Positions 1-7,241 of a DNA stretch of 13,725 nucleotides are shown here, piece after piece. The stretch is from the NCBI GenBank assembly GCA_050731755.1, contig JBOHPP010000271.1:1-13725 (forward strand), written 5' to 3'. Each line of letters starts with the position of its first letter. The first letter of the stretch is position 1. The notes beneath the pieces are model-generated. The model saw only the letters and a list, made by a program, of their open reading frames with translations. It did no database searches and had not been told where the DNA came from. A program made the translations under genes and the position numbers. This DNA is from JBOHPP01 sp050731755 (lineage in GTDB: Bacteria; Methylomirabilota; Methylomirabilia; Rokubacteriales; CSP1-6).

Positions 1-631
1 GGAACTCGCTGATCTTCTGCCGGCCCAGGTACACGTGCATCTCCTTCAGGAAGAACTCGGAGCGCACCCGCACGTACCTCCCGGCCTTCAACAGCAGTCC
101 CGTGTCAGAGCCATGGTCGAGCCTGGCTAGGACCTCCACCACCTCGCCGACCTGGGGCGCCCTGAGCACCCGGAGCTTCGGATTCCCGAGGCGATCCTTC
201 GCCGCCGCGTCCAGATCGGAGGCGCACCCGTCGCCGGCCACCCGCAGCTCTCGCGTGCCAACGAAGCGGCCGTGCCGACTGCACGTGGCGATCGCCTTCA
301 GGAGCCCGCCGGCACCCGAGCGCATTGGGAACGAGACCCAGGCTCGGCCATTGGCTGGAGTAAATTGGTAGGTCCCCTTTTCCGGGACGGGGTCGGTCTC
401 CAGAACGACCTCCACGGACTCGATGAAGTGGCTCGGCGCCATAGGATGGTCCACCGAGACTCGAACGGGCACCGCGATCGGATACTCGGCGAGGTTCGGG
501 GCGTCGAGCGTCGGCCGATGCTCGCGCTCGAGGAGTTGGGCGCCGGCGCCGGCCGGATCGAGGAAAAGGCCGGCCGCCCCGAGCAGCGTCATCTCGAGCA
601 GTTGTCGCCGACTCAACGGACAGCCGTTCAT
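1..631 (-). CDS. SoxY-SoxZ fusion-like carrier protein, 3' end cut by window edge
   Basis: I read this frame directly from the reverse complement; it stays open to base 1, so the C-terminus is missing (210 codons visible). The start ATG (631-629) follows a GGGAGG ribosome site and lies 13 bases after the SCO gene stop. The N-terminus (SRRQLLEMTLLGAAGLFLDPAGAGA, roughly residues 7-31) resembles a secretion signal, possibly Tat-like since it has two arginines before the hydrophobic stretch. Residues about 45-135 resemble SoxY (VDHPMAPSHFIESVEVVLE, then VAGDGCAS, where SoxY normally ends in GGCG carrying the substrate cysteine). From about residue 147 (GNPKLRVLRAPQVGEVVEV) it resembles SoxZ. SoxYZ holds sulfur intermediates on the SoxY cysteine in the periplasm. 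Fused SoxYZ-like carriers also occur beside PQQ-dependent dehydrogenases, so thiosulfate oxidation is not proven. The single Cys near the end of the SoxY part is kept but its glycine context is altered. Confidence 0.75.
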   Translation of the reverse strand, partial: MNGCPLSRRQLLEMTLLGAAGLFLDPAGAGAQLLEREHRPTLDAPNLAEYPIAVPVRVSVDHPMAPSHFIESVEVVLETDPVPEKGTYQFTPANGRAWVSFPMRSGAGGLLKAIATCSRHGRFVGTRELRVAGDGCASDLDAAAKDRLGNPKLRVLRAPQVGEVVEVLARLDHGSDTGLLLKAGRYVRVRSEFFLKEMHVYLGRQKISEF

Positions 632-644
632 GTCCGTCCTCCCA

Positions 645-1397
645 TCAGCCGCTCGCCCCCTCGCGTTCGGCCAGAAGCGCCCGGAGGTTCGGGCGCAGCC
701 GCGCCAGCGAATCCGCGTCGGTCGCCAGGTGATAGGCACGGACCCGCCCCGCGCGATCGACGAGGAGGAGGCGGGCGCTGTGCATGATCAGGCCTCCCGA
801 ACCGTGTGCGGCGAGGACCGGCGACGGCGCGAGCCAGCCCACGATGGCTCCGAGCGGCGTCTGCGCAGCGGCATCGCAGGCCGGCGGGCTCGAGTCCTCT
901 GGATCGACGACGCTCAGGTTGAGCCCCTTGGCCAGGCAGTAGATTCCGCGCTTGTCGCCGGTGAGAAACAGCCAGCGCTCCCGGTGTGCCCCGTAGCGCT
1001 CGGCGTACTCCGTCAGGACCTCGCGCGTGTCGTTCTGGGGATCGACGGTGATCGAGACGAGCCGGAGGTCTCGCGCGTCGGCGAACTCCGATTGGACCCG
1101 CGCCACCTGCAGACTCTGCGTGGGGCAGGTCTCCCGGCACTTGGTGTAAATGAAGTTCGCGACCCAGACCTTGCCCAGGAGATCGCCGCGCCGGACGTGG
1201 CGGCCACTTCGCTCGACCAGGGAGAACTCCGGCACCTGGCCGTACACGTCGAGCTTCTCGAGCGTCGTCCCGCCTCCGACCGGCCCTCGCGCATAACTGA
1301 TGACCCGCGGCGCCGCGACGACCGCCGCGGCGATCGCGACGATCACACCGGCCCCGGCCAGGAGCCACGCCCGCCGCGGGAGCAGAAACTCCCTCAT
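645..1397 (-). CDS. SCO1/SenC-family copper chaperone / thioredoxin-like protein
   Basis: This 250-residue protein has an N-terminal membrane anchor (about residues 10-33) and a periplasmic thioredoxin-like SCO domain. The copper ligands typical of the family are visible: C87 and C91 in TKCRETCP and H206 in GLIMHSARL. The segment LRLVSITVDPQNDT is the usual SCO core. SCO proteins deliver Cu(I) to the CuA site of cytochrome oxidase, or act as thiol reductases on copper sites. The gene begins 10 bases after the Met-rich Spy-like gene and ends 13 bases before the SoxYZ-like gene, so the three are probably co-transcribed. Two extra cysteines (C154 and C174) lie between the CxxxC motif and the histidine. 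The ribosome site before the ATG is weak, which fits translation from an upstream cistron. The family assignment is firm; the specific client is unknown. Confidence 0.92.
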   Translation of the reverse strand: MREFLLPRRAWLLAGAGVIVAIAAAVVAAPRVISYARGPVGGGTTLEKLDVYGQVPEFSLVERSGRHVRRGDLLGKVWVANFIYTKCRETCPTQSLQVARVQSEFADARDLRLVSITVDPQNDTREVLTEYAERYGAHRERWLFLTGDKRGIYCLAKGLNLSVVDPEDSSPPACDAAAQTPLGAIVGWLAPSPVLAAHGSGGLIMHSARLLLVDRAGRVRAYHLATDADSLARLRPNLRALLAEREGASG

Positions 1398-1407
1398 CGC
1401 CGTGGCC

Positions 1408-2148
1408 CTACTTCGGCTCCCGCGGCATGTCGTGACCCGGGCCGCCCATCATCCCGCCGGGGCCGCCCATCATGCCGCCCATCGAGCCCATCATCTCCAT
1501 CATCCGCACCATGCCGAGCATCACGTCGCCGTCGCCCATGCGGCGCGCCATCTCCATCATCGAGGCCATGGCCTGGGGCATGCGCTCGGAGCTCATGAAC
1601 CGCTCCATCTCCTCCATCCCCCGCGCGCGCTCGCTGGAGCGCTGCGGCGCCGACCCAGCGATGAGCTGTTCGAGCTTCTTCCGCTGCTCCGGCGCCAAGG
1701 AGGCCCGTCCCTCCTCGATGGTCCTGATCCGGGCGATCCGCAGGTCGGCGCGGAGCGCCTCGATGGAGCGGACCTTGGTCTCGCCACCCGAAAGGTCGAC
1801 CGATTCCCCTTTGAGCAGCGCAGCCAGCTCGCCCTCCGCCATCTCGATCTGGCTCAGGCGCGCCTCGGCATCCTTTCGAAACCGCTCGGCGAGGCCCTGG
1901 AGGATCTTGACCTGCTCAGGGGACAGCCCCAGCTCCTGGCGGTGCCTGAGCGCGAGGCTGATGAGGGGCCGCTCGCGGCCGAGCATCTCGCCGCTTGCCC
2001 CCATTTGCATCCCGCGCATCATCTCGCCCATCGACTCCGGCCCGCGCGAACCCTCTCTGGCGCCAGGCCCGGCCGCCCTGGCGAGCGCCGGCACCATGGT
2101 CAAGCCGACCATGACCATCAGGACGAACCAGTTGATTCGTCTCATCAT
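1408..2148 (-). CDS. Periplasmic Spy/CpxP-like protein with Met-rich C-terminal tail
   Basis: I placed the start at ATG 2148 because AAGGAGAAC lies just upstream and the protein then begins with a clean signal peptide (MMRRINWFVLMVMVGLTM, cleavage probably after ALARA). The ATG at 2145 is equally possible. The mature protein is helical and matches the Spy/CpxP/ZraP-type pattern: an LGLSPEQVKILQGL repeat and a second ASLAPEQRKKLEQLI repeat, variants of the LTxxQ motif, separated by charged helix. Family members are periplasmic chaperones or metal-responsive proteins. The last 62 or so residues hold about 19 methionines in GGMMGGPGGMMGGPGH-type runs, a soft-metal (Cu(I)/Ag(I)) binding composition, ending with a histidine. 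The gene lies directly upstream of SCO. A metal-buffering role is inferred from the Met clusters and the neighbours. Confidence 0.85.
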   Translation of the reverse strand: MMRRINWFVLMVMVGLTMVPALARAAGPGAREGSRGPESMGEMMRGMQMGASGEMLGRERPLISLALRHRQELGLSPEQVKILQGLAERFRKDAEARLSQIEMAEGELAALLKGESVDLSGGETKVRSIEALRADLRIARIRTIEEGRASLAPEQRKKLEQLIAGSAPQRSSERARGMEEMERFMSSERMPQAMASMMEMARRMGDGDVMLGMVRMMEMMGSMGGMMGGPGGMMGGPGHDMPREPK

Positions 2149-2200
2149 TCCGTTCTCCTTCCTCTCAAGGCATCCAGTAGCGATGAGGCCCGGAAACACC

Positions 2201-2222
2201 GCCTGCGCTTCGGAAAGCAGGC
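2201..2222 (-). promoter_or_regulatory. Hairpin in the leader of the Spy-like gene
   Basis: GCCTGC at one end pairs perfectly with GCAGGC at the other. An inner GCTT/AAGC pairing with a TCCG loop is an alternative. The hairpin lies in the 134-base gap between the PII-like gene and the Spy-like gene, about 55 bases before the start codon. There is no T-run after it, so it does not look like a standard terminator; it may be a processing or regulatory structure, or chance. I saw no clear promoter in the same gap. Confidence 0.3.
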
Positions 2223-2282
2223 CTGGCCCCAATCAGACACAAGACGACCGGGTGACTACGGGAAGACTCTGCGCGTTGCGAG

Positions 2283-2684
2283 CTACGCCACGGCCGGCGC
2301 ACGAGCATCGCGTTCCTCCTTACCCAGGCGCTTCTCTGTCAACGCGAGCTCGCCGCGGGCGCCATCGCAGATCCTGACGGCCTCGACGACATCGGACACG
2401 AAGATCATTCCATCGCCACTGACGCCGGTGCGGCAGTGGGCTTCGATGACCTTGACGAGCCGCTCGAGCTGAGCCTCCGCGCATACGATCTCGAGCTTGA
2501 CGATCGCAAGATACCGATGTCGATCGACGAGTCCGGCCTTGTACCGTTCGAACGGGTTGGCCTCGTAGCCATAGCCCAGTGGATGGATCTCGATGATCGA
2601 GACGCCGGGAACGCCTGCGTCGCGGAGCCTTTCCACGACCTGGTTAACCTCGCCACGTCGGATGTATGCTCTGATCTCTTTCAT
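2283..2684 (-). CDS. PII-like signalling protein (GlnB/GlnK superfamily)
   Basis: The 133-residue protein has the PII fold signature: MKEIRAYIRRGEVNQVVERL at the N-terminus, a T-loop region around residues 37-55, VKLEIVCAEAQLERLVKVI, and SGDGMIFVSDVVEAVRICDGARGELAL at residues 89-115. This last part matches the PII segment GDGKIFV...VRIRTGERGEAAL, but the usual nucleotide-contacting lysine is a methionine (M93), and the T-loop lacks the GlnB QKG pattern. It therefore looks like a divergent PII and not a nitrogen regulator. A group of PII-like proteins (called PII-NG in the literature) is encoded beside metal efflux genes, which would suit this setting. It starts at an ATG after AGGAGG. It carries an extra 18-residue charged tail. 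No ammonium transporter or glutamine synthetase gene is nearby. The ligand and partner are unknown. Confidence 0.8.
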   Translation of the reverse strand: MKEIRAYIRRGEVNQVVERLRDAGVPGVSIIEIHPLGYGYEANPFERYKAGLVDRHRYLAIVKLEIVCAEAQLERLVKVIEAHCRTGVSGDGMIFVSDVVEAVRICDGARGELALTEKRLGKEERDARAPAVA

Positions 2685-2709
2685 GGCCGTGCCTCCTGGA
2701 TGGCCGTGC
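2683..2709. repeat. 10-base direct repeat flanking the PII-like ribosome site
   Basis: The plus-strand word ATGGCCGTGC occurs at 2683-2692 and again at 2700-2709, with the CCTCCT complement of the ribosome binding site between them. The near copy overlaps the start codon of the PII-like gene. It could be a regulator or small-RNA target at the translation start, or a small local duplication. Confidence 0.5.
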
Positions 2710-2801
2710 GAGCACGAAGGCGAAGCTCCGCTGCGCCGCCCGGGCCGTCATCCACGCGCACCGTCGTGTTTTTCCCCGTGGAGAGTCGTCCCATCGCTTT
2801 C

Positions 2802-3563
2802 TCAGAGCACCCAGTAGATCAGCGTGTCGTGCAGGCCGGCGAGGATCAGCACCAATCCCGCGGCGACGCGGAGACCGCGCTCGAACCATCGAATCCCGCC
2901 GGCGACCCGCCCGACCGTCCCGAGCCCCGCGGCCACGAGACCCACCACCGCCAGCAGCGGCAGCGACGAGCCGAACGCGAAGAGGCCCGGAAACGCCCAG
3001 CCGCCCGTGCTGCGAAGTGCCAGCGGCACCGTCAGGCCGAAGAAGAGCCAGAAGAGCGTGGGGCAGAACGCGAACGAGAAGGCCACGCCGAGCAGGTACG
3101 CGCCCCCCAGCCCGCGTCCGGCGACGCGGTCCCGCAGCCGGAGCGCCAGCCGCTGGCCCATCCCGATATTCAGCCGCAGCAGCCCCAGCATGCCGAGACC
3201 GACCAAGAGCATCAGGGGACCGAGGGCCTTGCGCGCCGTGACCACGACGGGGATCGCGATCGCGTCGAGCTTGAGCCCGGCCAGGATCACCAAAGCGCCG
3301 ACGAGCGTGTAGACCGAGACCTTGCCCGCCACGTAGGCCACCGCCAGCGCGACCGGACGCGCTCGTCCCGACTGGGCCGAGACCCAGGCCAGCGCGCTGA
3401 GGTTCGTCGTGAGCTGGCAGGGCGACGTCGCCCCGATCAGCCCGAACACGACGGCGCTGACGAGGGGAAGCTGAAGGCCGTCGCCCCAGTCCTGGAGCCA
3501 GAAGACCGTCGTCTGGGTGAGGCGGCTCAGCCAGCCGTACCAGGCGAGAACGAGCTGCTCCAT
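2802..3563 (-). CDS. CcdA/DsbD-type membrane thiol transporter
   Basis: The 253-residue integral membrane protein has about six to seven hydrophobic segments. Two conserved cysteine motifs are each placed next to proline in separate membrane halves: GATSPCQLTTNL (C49) and FAFCPTLFWLFFG (C167). This pseudo-repeat arrangement is that of the CcdA/DsbD family, whose members pass electrons from cytosolic thioredoxin across the membrane to periplasmic thiol proteins; the variant with SPCQ and FCPT is also annotated as sulfite-exporter- or UreH-like. It lies 41 bases downstream of the selenocysteine-containing beta-propeller gene and upstream of the PII-like gene, which makes the exported propeller a plausible client. 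The start ATG is preceded by AAGGGGCGGA. It ends at a normal TGA. Confidence 0.8.
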   Translation of the reverse strand: MEQLVLAWYGWLSRLTQTTVFWLQDWGDGLQLPLVSAVVFGLIGATSPCQLTTNLSALAWVSAQSGRARPVALAVAYVAGKVSVYTLVGALVILAGLKLDAIAIPVVVTARKALGPLMLLVGLGMLGLLRLNIGMGQRLALRLRDRVAGRGLGGAYLLGVAFSFAFCPTLFWLFFGLTVPLALRSTGGWAFPGLFAFGSSLPLLAVVGLVAAGLGTVGRVAGGIRWFERGLRVAAGLVLILAGLHDTLIYWVL

Positions 3564-3604
3564 TCCGCCCCTTCACTCCCTCCGGCGACCCATCTCGGCT
3601 CGCC

Positions 3605-4477
3605 TCAACGCCGGCGCTCCCAGCGGAGCCCGCCGTTACTGCTCACATGGATCACTCCGTCCATCGTCGCCGCATACACCTCCGTGGGCTTCTTGGGGTT
3701 CACCGCCACGGCTGCGACGTCCTTCGGCCCGTTGGCCAGCGCCGTCCAGCTCTCACCGGCGTTTTCGGTGCGGAACACGCCCCGCCGCATCGCCACGTAC
3801 ATCACCTTGGGGTTCGAGGGGTCGACGGCGAAGCCGTTCACCGTGCTCGTGGGCAGACCGCCCACCACCTTCCAGCCTCAGAAGCAATCCGGGTTACGCT
3901 GGAGCCCCTCGGCCGTGCCGGCGTAGAGGAAGATCCCGCCCATCCCGGTCGGAATGTTCACGGACATCAGCACCTTCACCTCGCCGCCCGGGCCGTCGTC
4001 CACCCGAGTCCACTTGCCGCCGCCGTCCGTGCTCCGGTAGACTCCCTCGCCCTTGTCCCGGACCGCGGCATGGAGCTTCTGCGGCGCGCTCGGATCGAGG
4101 GCGAGGCCGTGGACGTCGAGCCCTCCCAGCCCGGTGTTCGCCTCCTGCCAGGTCTTGCCTCCATCGGCGCTCTTGAAGACGCCCGCCTCGTGGGTCGCGA
4201 CGTAGATCGTCCTCGCCTCTTCCGGATGAGGCGCTACCGCCATCACGTCGAGGTGGGGATGCTTGGACGGCAGCGCCACCGGCTGCCAGGTCTGGCCGCC
4301 GTCCTCGCTGCGGAACAGCCCGGAGTGGGTCCCGAGGAATAGCGCCCGCCCGTCCGCGGTCATCGCGAGCGAGTGGACGTGCTGGAACGAGAGCTTCTCC
4401 TCGACCGCTAACCCTGGGGCAGAGGCGACGGCCAGGCCCGCGGTGAGGACGGTGACGGCCAGCGCGCAAGGGCGCAT
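3605..4477 (-). CDS. Exported BNR/Asp-box beta-propeller, predicted selenoprotein (UGA at codon 200)
   Basis: An open frame from 4477 is interrupted by TGA at 3880-3878 and continues in the same frame to 3605. Reading UGA as selenocysteine gives 290 residues. The protein has a signal peptide (MRPCALAVTVLTAGLAVASA) and then repeated blades, each with an Asp-box: SEDGGQTW, SADGGKTW, STDGGGKW, NPDCFUGW, TENAGESW and SSNGGLRW. The protein is of the YCF48/sialidase-like propeller type. Aligning the boxes, the fourth has C-F-U where the others have G-G-x, so C198 and U200 form a CxU pair at a loop of the propeller. Propeller blades continue in frame after the UGA and no bases are lost, which argues against a decayed gene. 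A SECIS-like hairpin follows at once. The start has a GGAGGAG site, 18 bases after copA. A Cys/Sec redox or metal-binding function in the periplasm is inferred; the Asp-box gives only the fold. Confidence 0.8.
3849..3865 (-). promoter_or_regulatory. Bacterial SECIS element of the beta-propeller gene
   Basis: On the transcript, bases +13 to +29 after the UGA (3880-3878) read GUGGGC-GGUCU-GCCCAC, a perfect 6 bp stem with a 5-nt loop. The loop starts at +19. The well-studied E. coli fdhF SECIS also carries GGUCUGC at +19 after its UGA, so both the SelB-recognised loop sequence and the spacing match. The encoded residues here are V-G-G-L-P-T. Confidence 0.88.
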
Positions 4478-4495
4478 TCGCGGCTCCTCCTCTCT

Positions 4496-6952
4496 CTAAG
4501 CGGCTCGCGGTCGGAATCGCCGGAGCCTGAGACTGTTGGTCACCACGGAGACAGAGCTGAAGGCCATGGCCCCGCCGGCCAGGACCGGGCTCAGCAGGAT
4601 CCCCGCGACCGGGTACAGGGCTCCGGCCGCCACCGGGATCAGGACGGTGTTGTAGACGAAGGCCCAGAAGAAGTTCTGTTTGATCGTGCGCATGGTCCGC
4701 TTCGAGAGCGCGATCGCGGTGACGACGCCTCGAAGATCGCCCGTGATCAGCGTGACGTCCGACGCCTCCATGGCGACGTCCGTCCCGGTCCCGATGGCGA
4801 TACCGACGTCGGCCTGGGCCAGGGCCGGCGCGTCGTTGATGCCGTCGCCCACCATGGCGACCACCTGGCCCTCGGCCTGGAGGCGCTTGACCTCGTCGGC
4901 CTTCGCCTGCGGCAGGACCTCCGCCAGGACCCGGTCGATGCCGAGATCGCGCGCGATCGCGCCCGCGGTCCGCCGGTTGTCGCCGGTGATCATGGCGACC
5001 TCGAGCCCGAGCCGGTGGAACGCCCGCACCGCCTCCCGCGACTGCGGCTTGAGCGTGTCGGCCACCGCGACGATGCCGACCGCCCGCCCCCCCACGGCCA
5101 CGAACATCGGCGTCTTGCCCTCGTCGGCCAGCCGCTCCGCTTCCTTCACGAGCCCATCGAGCTCGATGCCCTCGTCGGCCATGAGCTTGAGGTTCCCCAG
5201 CAGGACGTCGAGGAGGATCCCCCGCTCGTCGATCTTGGCCCTGAGGCCGTGGCCGGGAATGGCCGAGAACTCCTGGACACGCGCCAACTCCAGCCCGTGC
5301 GCCCTCGCCCGGTTGACGATCGCCTCGCCGAGCGGATGCTCGGAGCCCCGTTCCGCGCTCGCCGCGAAGCGGAGCAGCCGTTCCGCGCTCATGCCGTTGA
5401 CGGGCAGGAGGTCCGTCACCGACGGCTCGCCCTTCGTCAGGGTTCCCGTCTTGTCGAGGACGATCGTGGTGAGCTTCGAGGCCATCTCCAGCGCCTCGGC
5501 GCCGCGGAAGAGGATGCCGTGCTCGGCGCCCTTGCCGATGCCCACCATCACCGCGGTCGGCGCGGCCAGTCCGATCGCGCAGGGGCAGGCGATGAGGAGG
5601 ACCGCCATGAAGGTCGACAGCGCAAAGAGCAGCGCCGGGGCGGGACCGAAGGCGAGCCACACGCCGGAGCTGACGACCGCGATCCCGATGACCACAGGAA
5701 CGAAGACCTCGGCGATCCTGTCCGCCAGCTGCTGGATCGGGGGCTTGGAGCTCTGGGCCTCCTCGACCAGCTTGATGATCTGGGCGAGGGCGGTCTCGGT
5801 GCCCACCTTGGTCGCCTCGAAGACAAAGGCGCCGGTCTTGTTGAGCGTCGCGCCGAAGACCTCCGTGCCCGGGCGCTTCTCGACTGGCAGGCTCTCGCCG
5901 GTGAGCATCGACTCGTCGACCGCCGAGGCGCCCTCGCGTACGAGCCCGTCGACCGGGATCTTCTCGCCCGGGCGCATCGCGACCTGGTCTCCCACCCGCA
6001 CCTCTTCGACCGGGATGTCCAGCTCACGACCGCCGCGGACGACCCGCGCGGTCCTGGCCTGAAGCCCCATCAGCTTCTTGATCGCCTCCGAAGTCCGCCC
6101 CTTGGCGCGGGCCTCGAGATAGCGCCCGAGGATGATGAGGGTGTGCAGGATGGCCACGGTCTCGAAGTAGACGCCCGCACTGAGGGCCCCGAAGAACCCC
6201 GGCGCGAACGTGACGAGGACACTGTAGAGATAGCCGGCCGATGTCCCGACCGAGACGAGCGTGTTCATGTCCGCCGTGCGGTGCCGGAGGGCCGCCCACG
6301 CGCCGCGGTGGAACTGCCAGCCGACCCAGAGGTGGACCGGGGTGGCCAGGACGAAGAGCGCGATGTGGTGCGTGAGGACCTCGGGCATCCACGGGAACCA
6401 CTCGGGGAAGCTCCCCAGCATGAGCGGCACGCTGAGGAGGGCCCCCACGAGCGTCTTCGTCCTGAGGCGCCGGATCTCCCGGTCCCGGGCGGCCTTCTCG
6501 CGGTCCTCGACTGGCCCGGCTTGAGCCGGGCTGGGCAGGGGCGCCGCCGTGTAGCCGATTGTCTCCACCGCGCGCTCCAGATCCTCGAACCCGACTCCCG
6601 GCAGCGCGTCGATGGTGGCTCGCTCGCTGCCGAGGTTCACGCTGGCTCCGGTGACGCCGGGCACAGCCCGGAGCGCTTTCTCGATCTTGGCCACGCAGCT
6701 CGCACAGCTCATGCCCTGGATCGAGAACGTTAGGCGCTCACCGGGGACCTCGTAACCGAGCGTCCCCACCGCCTTCGCGAGGTCCGGCACCGAGACCCGC
6801 TCGGGCTCGTAGCTCACGGTGGCCTTCTCTGCCGCGAGGTTCACGCTGGCCCCGGCGACCCCCGGCACGGCCCGGAGCGCCTTCTCGATCTTGGCCACGC
6901 AGCTCGCGCAGCTCATGCCTCTGACCGGAAGGTCAACGCGCGTAGTCGTCAT
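4496..6952 (-). CDS. copA: CopA-type Cu(I) P1B-ATPase with two HMA domains
   Basis: The 818-residue pump has two N-terminal heavy-metal domains, each with GMSCASC (C15/C18 and C83/C86). Membrane helices follow, with TGES (351-354) in the actuator domain, the intramembrane CPC ion site (456-458), the phosphorylated aspartate in DKTGT (D500), SEHP (537-540, the P1B hallmark) and GDGINDAPAL near residue 705. CPC with an NTVLIP...MAFSSVSVVTNSLRLR C-terminal end is the Cu(I)/Ag(I) exporter subgroup. It exports Cu(I) from the cytosol, receiving it from CopZ-like proteins. Its start overlaps the end of the small membrane protein gene by 20 bases, and the propeller gene begins 18 bases after its stop, so it is inside an operon. 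I saw no CueR-type operator just upstream. Confidence 0.97.
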   Translation of the reverse strand: MTTTRVDLPVRGMSCASCVAKIEKALRAVPGVAGASVNLAAEKATVSYEPERVSVPDLAKAVGTLGYEVPGERLTFSIQGMSCASCVAKIEKALRAVPGVTGASVNLGSERATIDALPGVGFEDLERAVETIGYTAAPLPSPAQAGPVEDREKAARDREIRRLRTKTLVGALLSVPLMLGSFPEWFPWMPEVLTHHIALFVLATPVHLWVGWQFHRGAWAALRHRTADMNTLVSVGTSAGYLYSVLVTFAPGFFGALSAGVYFETVAILHTLIILGRYLEARAKGRTSEAIKKLMGLQARTARVVRGGRELDIPVEEVRVGDQVAMRPGEKIPVDGLVREGASAVDESMLTGESLPVEKRPGTEVFGATLNKTGAFVFEATKVGTETALAQIIKLVEEAQSSKPPIQQLADRIAEVFVPVVIGIAVVSSGVWLAFGPAPALLFALSTFMAVLLIACPCAIGLAAPTAVMVGIGKGAEHGILFRGAEALEMASKLTTIVLDKTGTLTKGEPSVTDLLPVNGMSAERLLRFAASAERGSEHPLGEAIVNRARAHGLELARVQEFSAIPGHGLRAKIDERGILLDVLLGNLKLMADEGIELDGLVKEAERLADEGKTPMFVAVGGRAVGIVAVADTLKPQSREAVRAFHRLGLEVAMITGDNRRTAGAIARDLGIDRVLAEVLPQAKADEVKRLQAEGQVVAMVGDGINDAPALAQADVGIAIGTGTDVAMEASDVTLITGDLRGVVTAIALSKRTMRTIKQNFFWAFVYNTVLIPVAAGALYPVAGILLSPVLAGGAMAFSSVSVVTNSLRLRRFRPRAA
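6631..6919 (-). repeat. Internal duplication encoding the two HMA domains of CopA
   Basis: Bases 6631-6715 and 6835-6919 are near-identical copies offset by 204 bases (68 codons), with about seven differences over 85 bases. Both encode MSCASCVAKIEKALRAVPGV and following residues. The similarity at silent sites is higher than expected for old domains, so this is probably a recent duplication or gene conversion within copA. Confidence 0.8.
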
Positions 6953-7241
6953 TCACCGCTCTCCTTGCGATCTCGTCGATCCGGCGGGCCCACCGGAGCT
7001 CATCGAGCCACTTCTGAAGGACGACCGCGGCCGTGGCGACCGCGGCGTAGACCGTCACCGCCAGCTTGAACGGCAGCAGCCACAACACGAGCAGGCCGAC
7101 GACCGGGGCCAGAAACGAGACCCACCACAGGGCTAGCAGCCCCGCCGACCGCATCCGCCCCACGGCCCGCTCCGCCATGGCGATCCCTCGCGTTGCCGAT
7201 GAGGCCGACCGGGCACACCGCCATTCCACGCGCTCACTCAT
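6933..7241 (-). CDS. Small two-helix membrane protein upstream of copA
   Basis: The protein is 102 residues from ATG 7241, or 81 residues from ATG 7178, which has a GAGGG site upstream. The first start overlaps the NfeD-like stop by 8 bases (ATGAGTGA), suggesting coupled translation, but the extra residues (VEWRCARSASSATRGIA) look low in structure. The common part has two hydrophobic helices (GLLALWWVSFLAPVVGLLVLWLL and LAVTVYAAVATAAVVL) and a charged C-terminal tail (DELRWARRIDEIARRAVNDDYAR). The tail overlaps the copA start. I do not recognise the family. Its position makes it a candidate accessory protein of CopA or of the NfeD-like protein. Confidence 0.6.
   Translation of the reverse strand: MSERVEWRCARSASSATRGIAMAERAVGRMRSAGLLALWWVSFLAPVVGLLVLWLLPFKLAVTVYAAVATAAVVLQKWLDELRWARRIDEIARRAVNDDYAR

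Noticed and set aside
3605..4477. Two separate genes or a pseudogene at the propeller, split by a nonsense codon
   Set aside because: The frame continues without shift, propeller repeats go on after the stop, and a SECIS-like hairpin with the fdhF loop follows at the right distance. A single sequencing error cannot explain the same pattern at three sites.
3894..5660. A 588-residue minus-strand frame overlapping copA and the propeller gene
   Set aside because: It is out of frame with the CopA motifs and is composed of Arg/Gly/Ala-rich low-complexity sequence.
423..6733. Long plus-strand frames opposite the minus-strand genes (for example 423-1598, 1300-2472, 2436-3926, 4680-6062, 5015-6733)
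   Set aside because: They are rich in Arg/Pro/His/Ala, show no domain, and lie opposite genes with clear motifs. They are by-products of high GC content.
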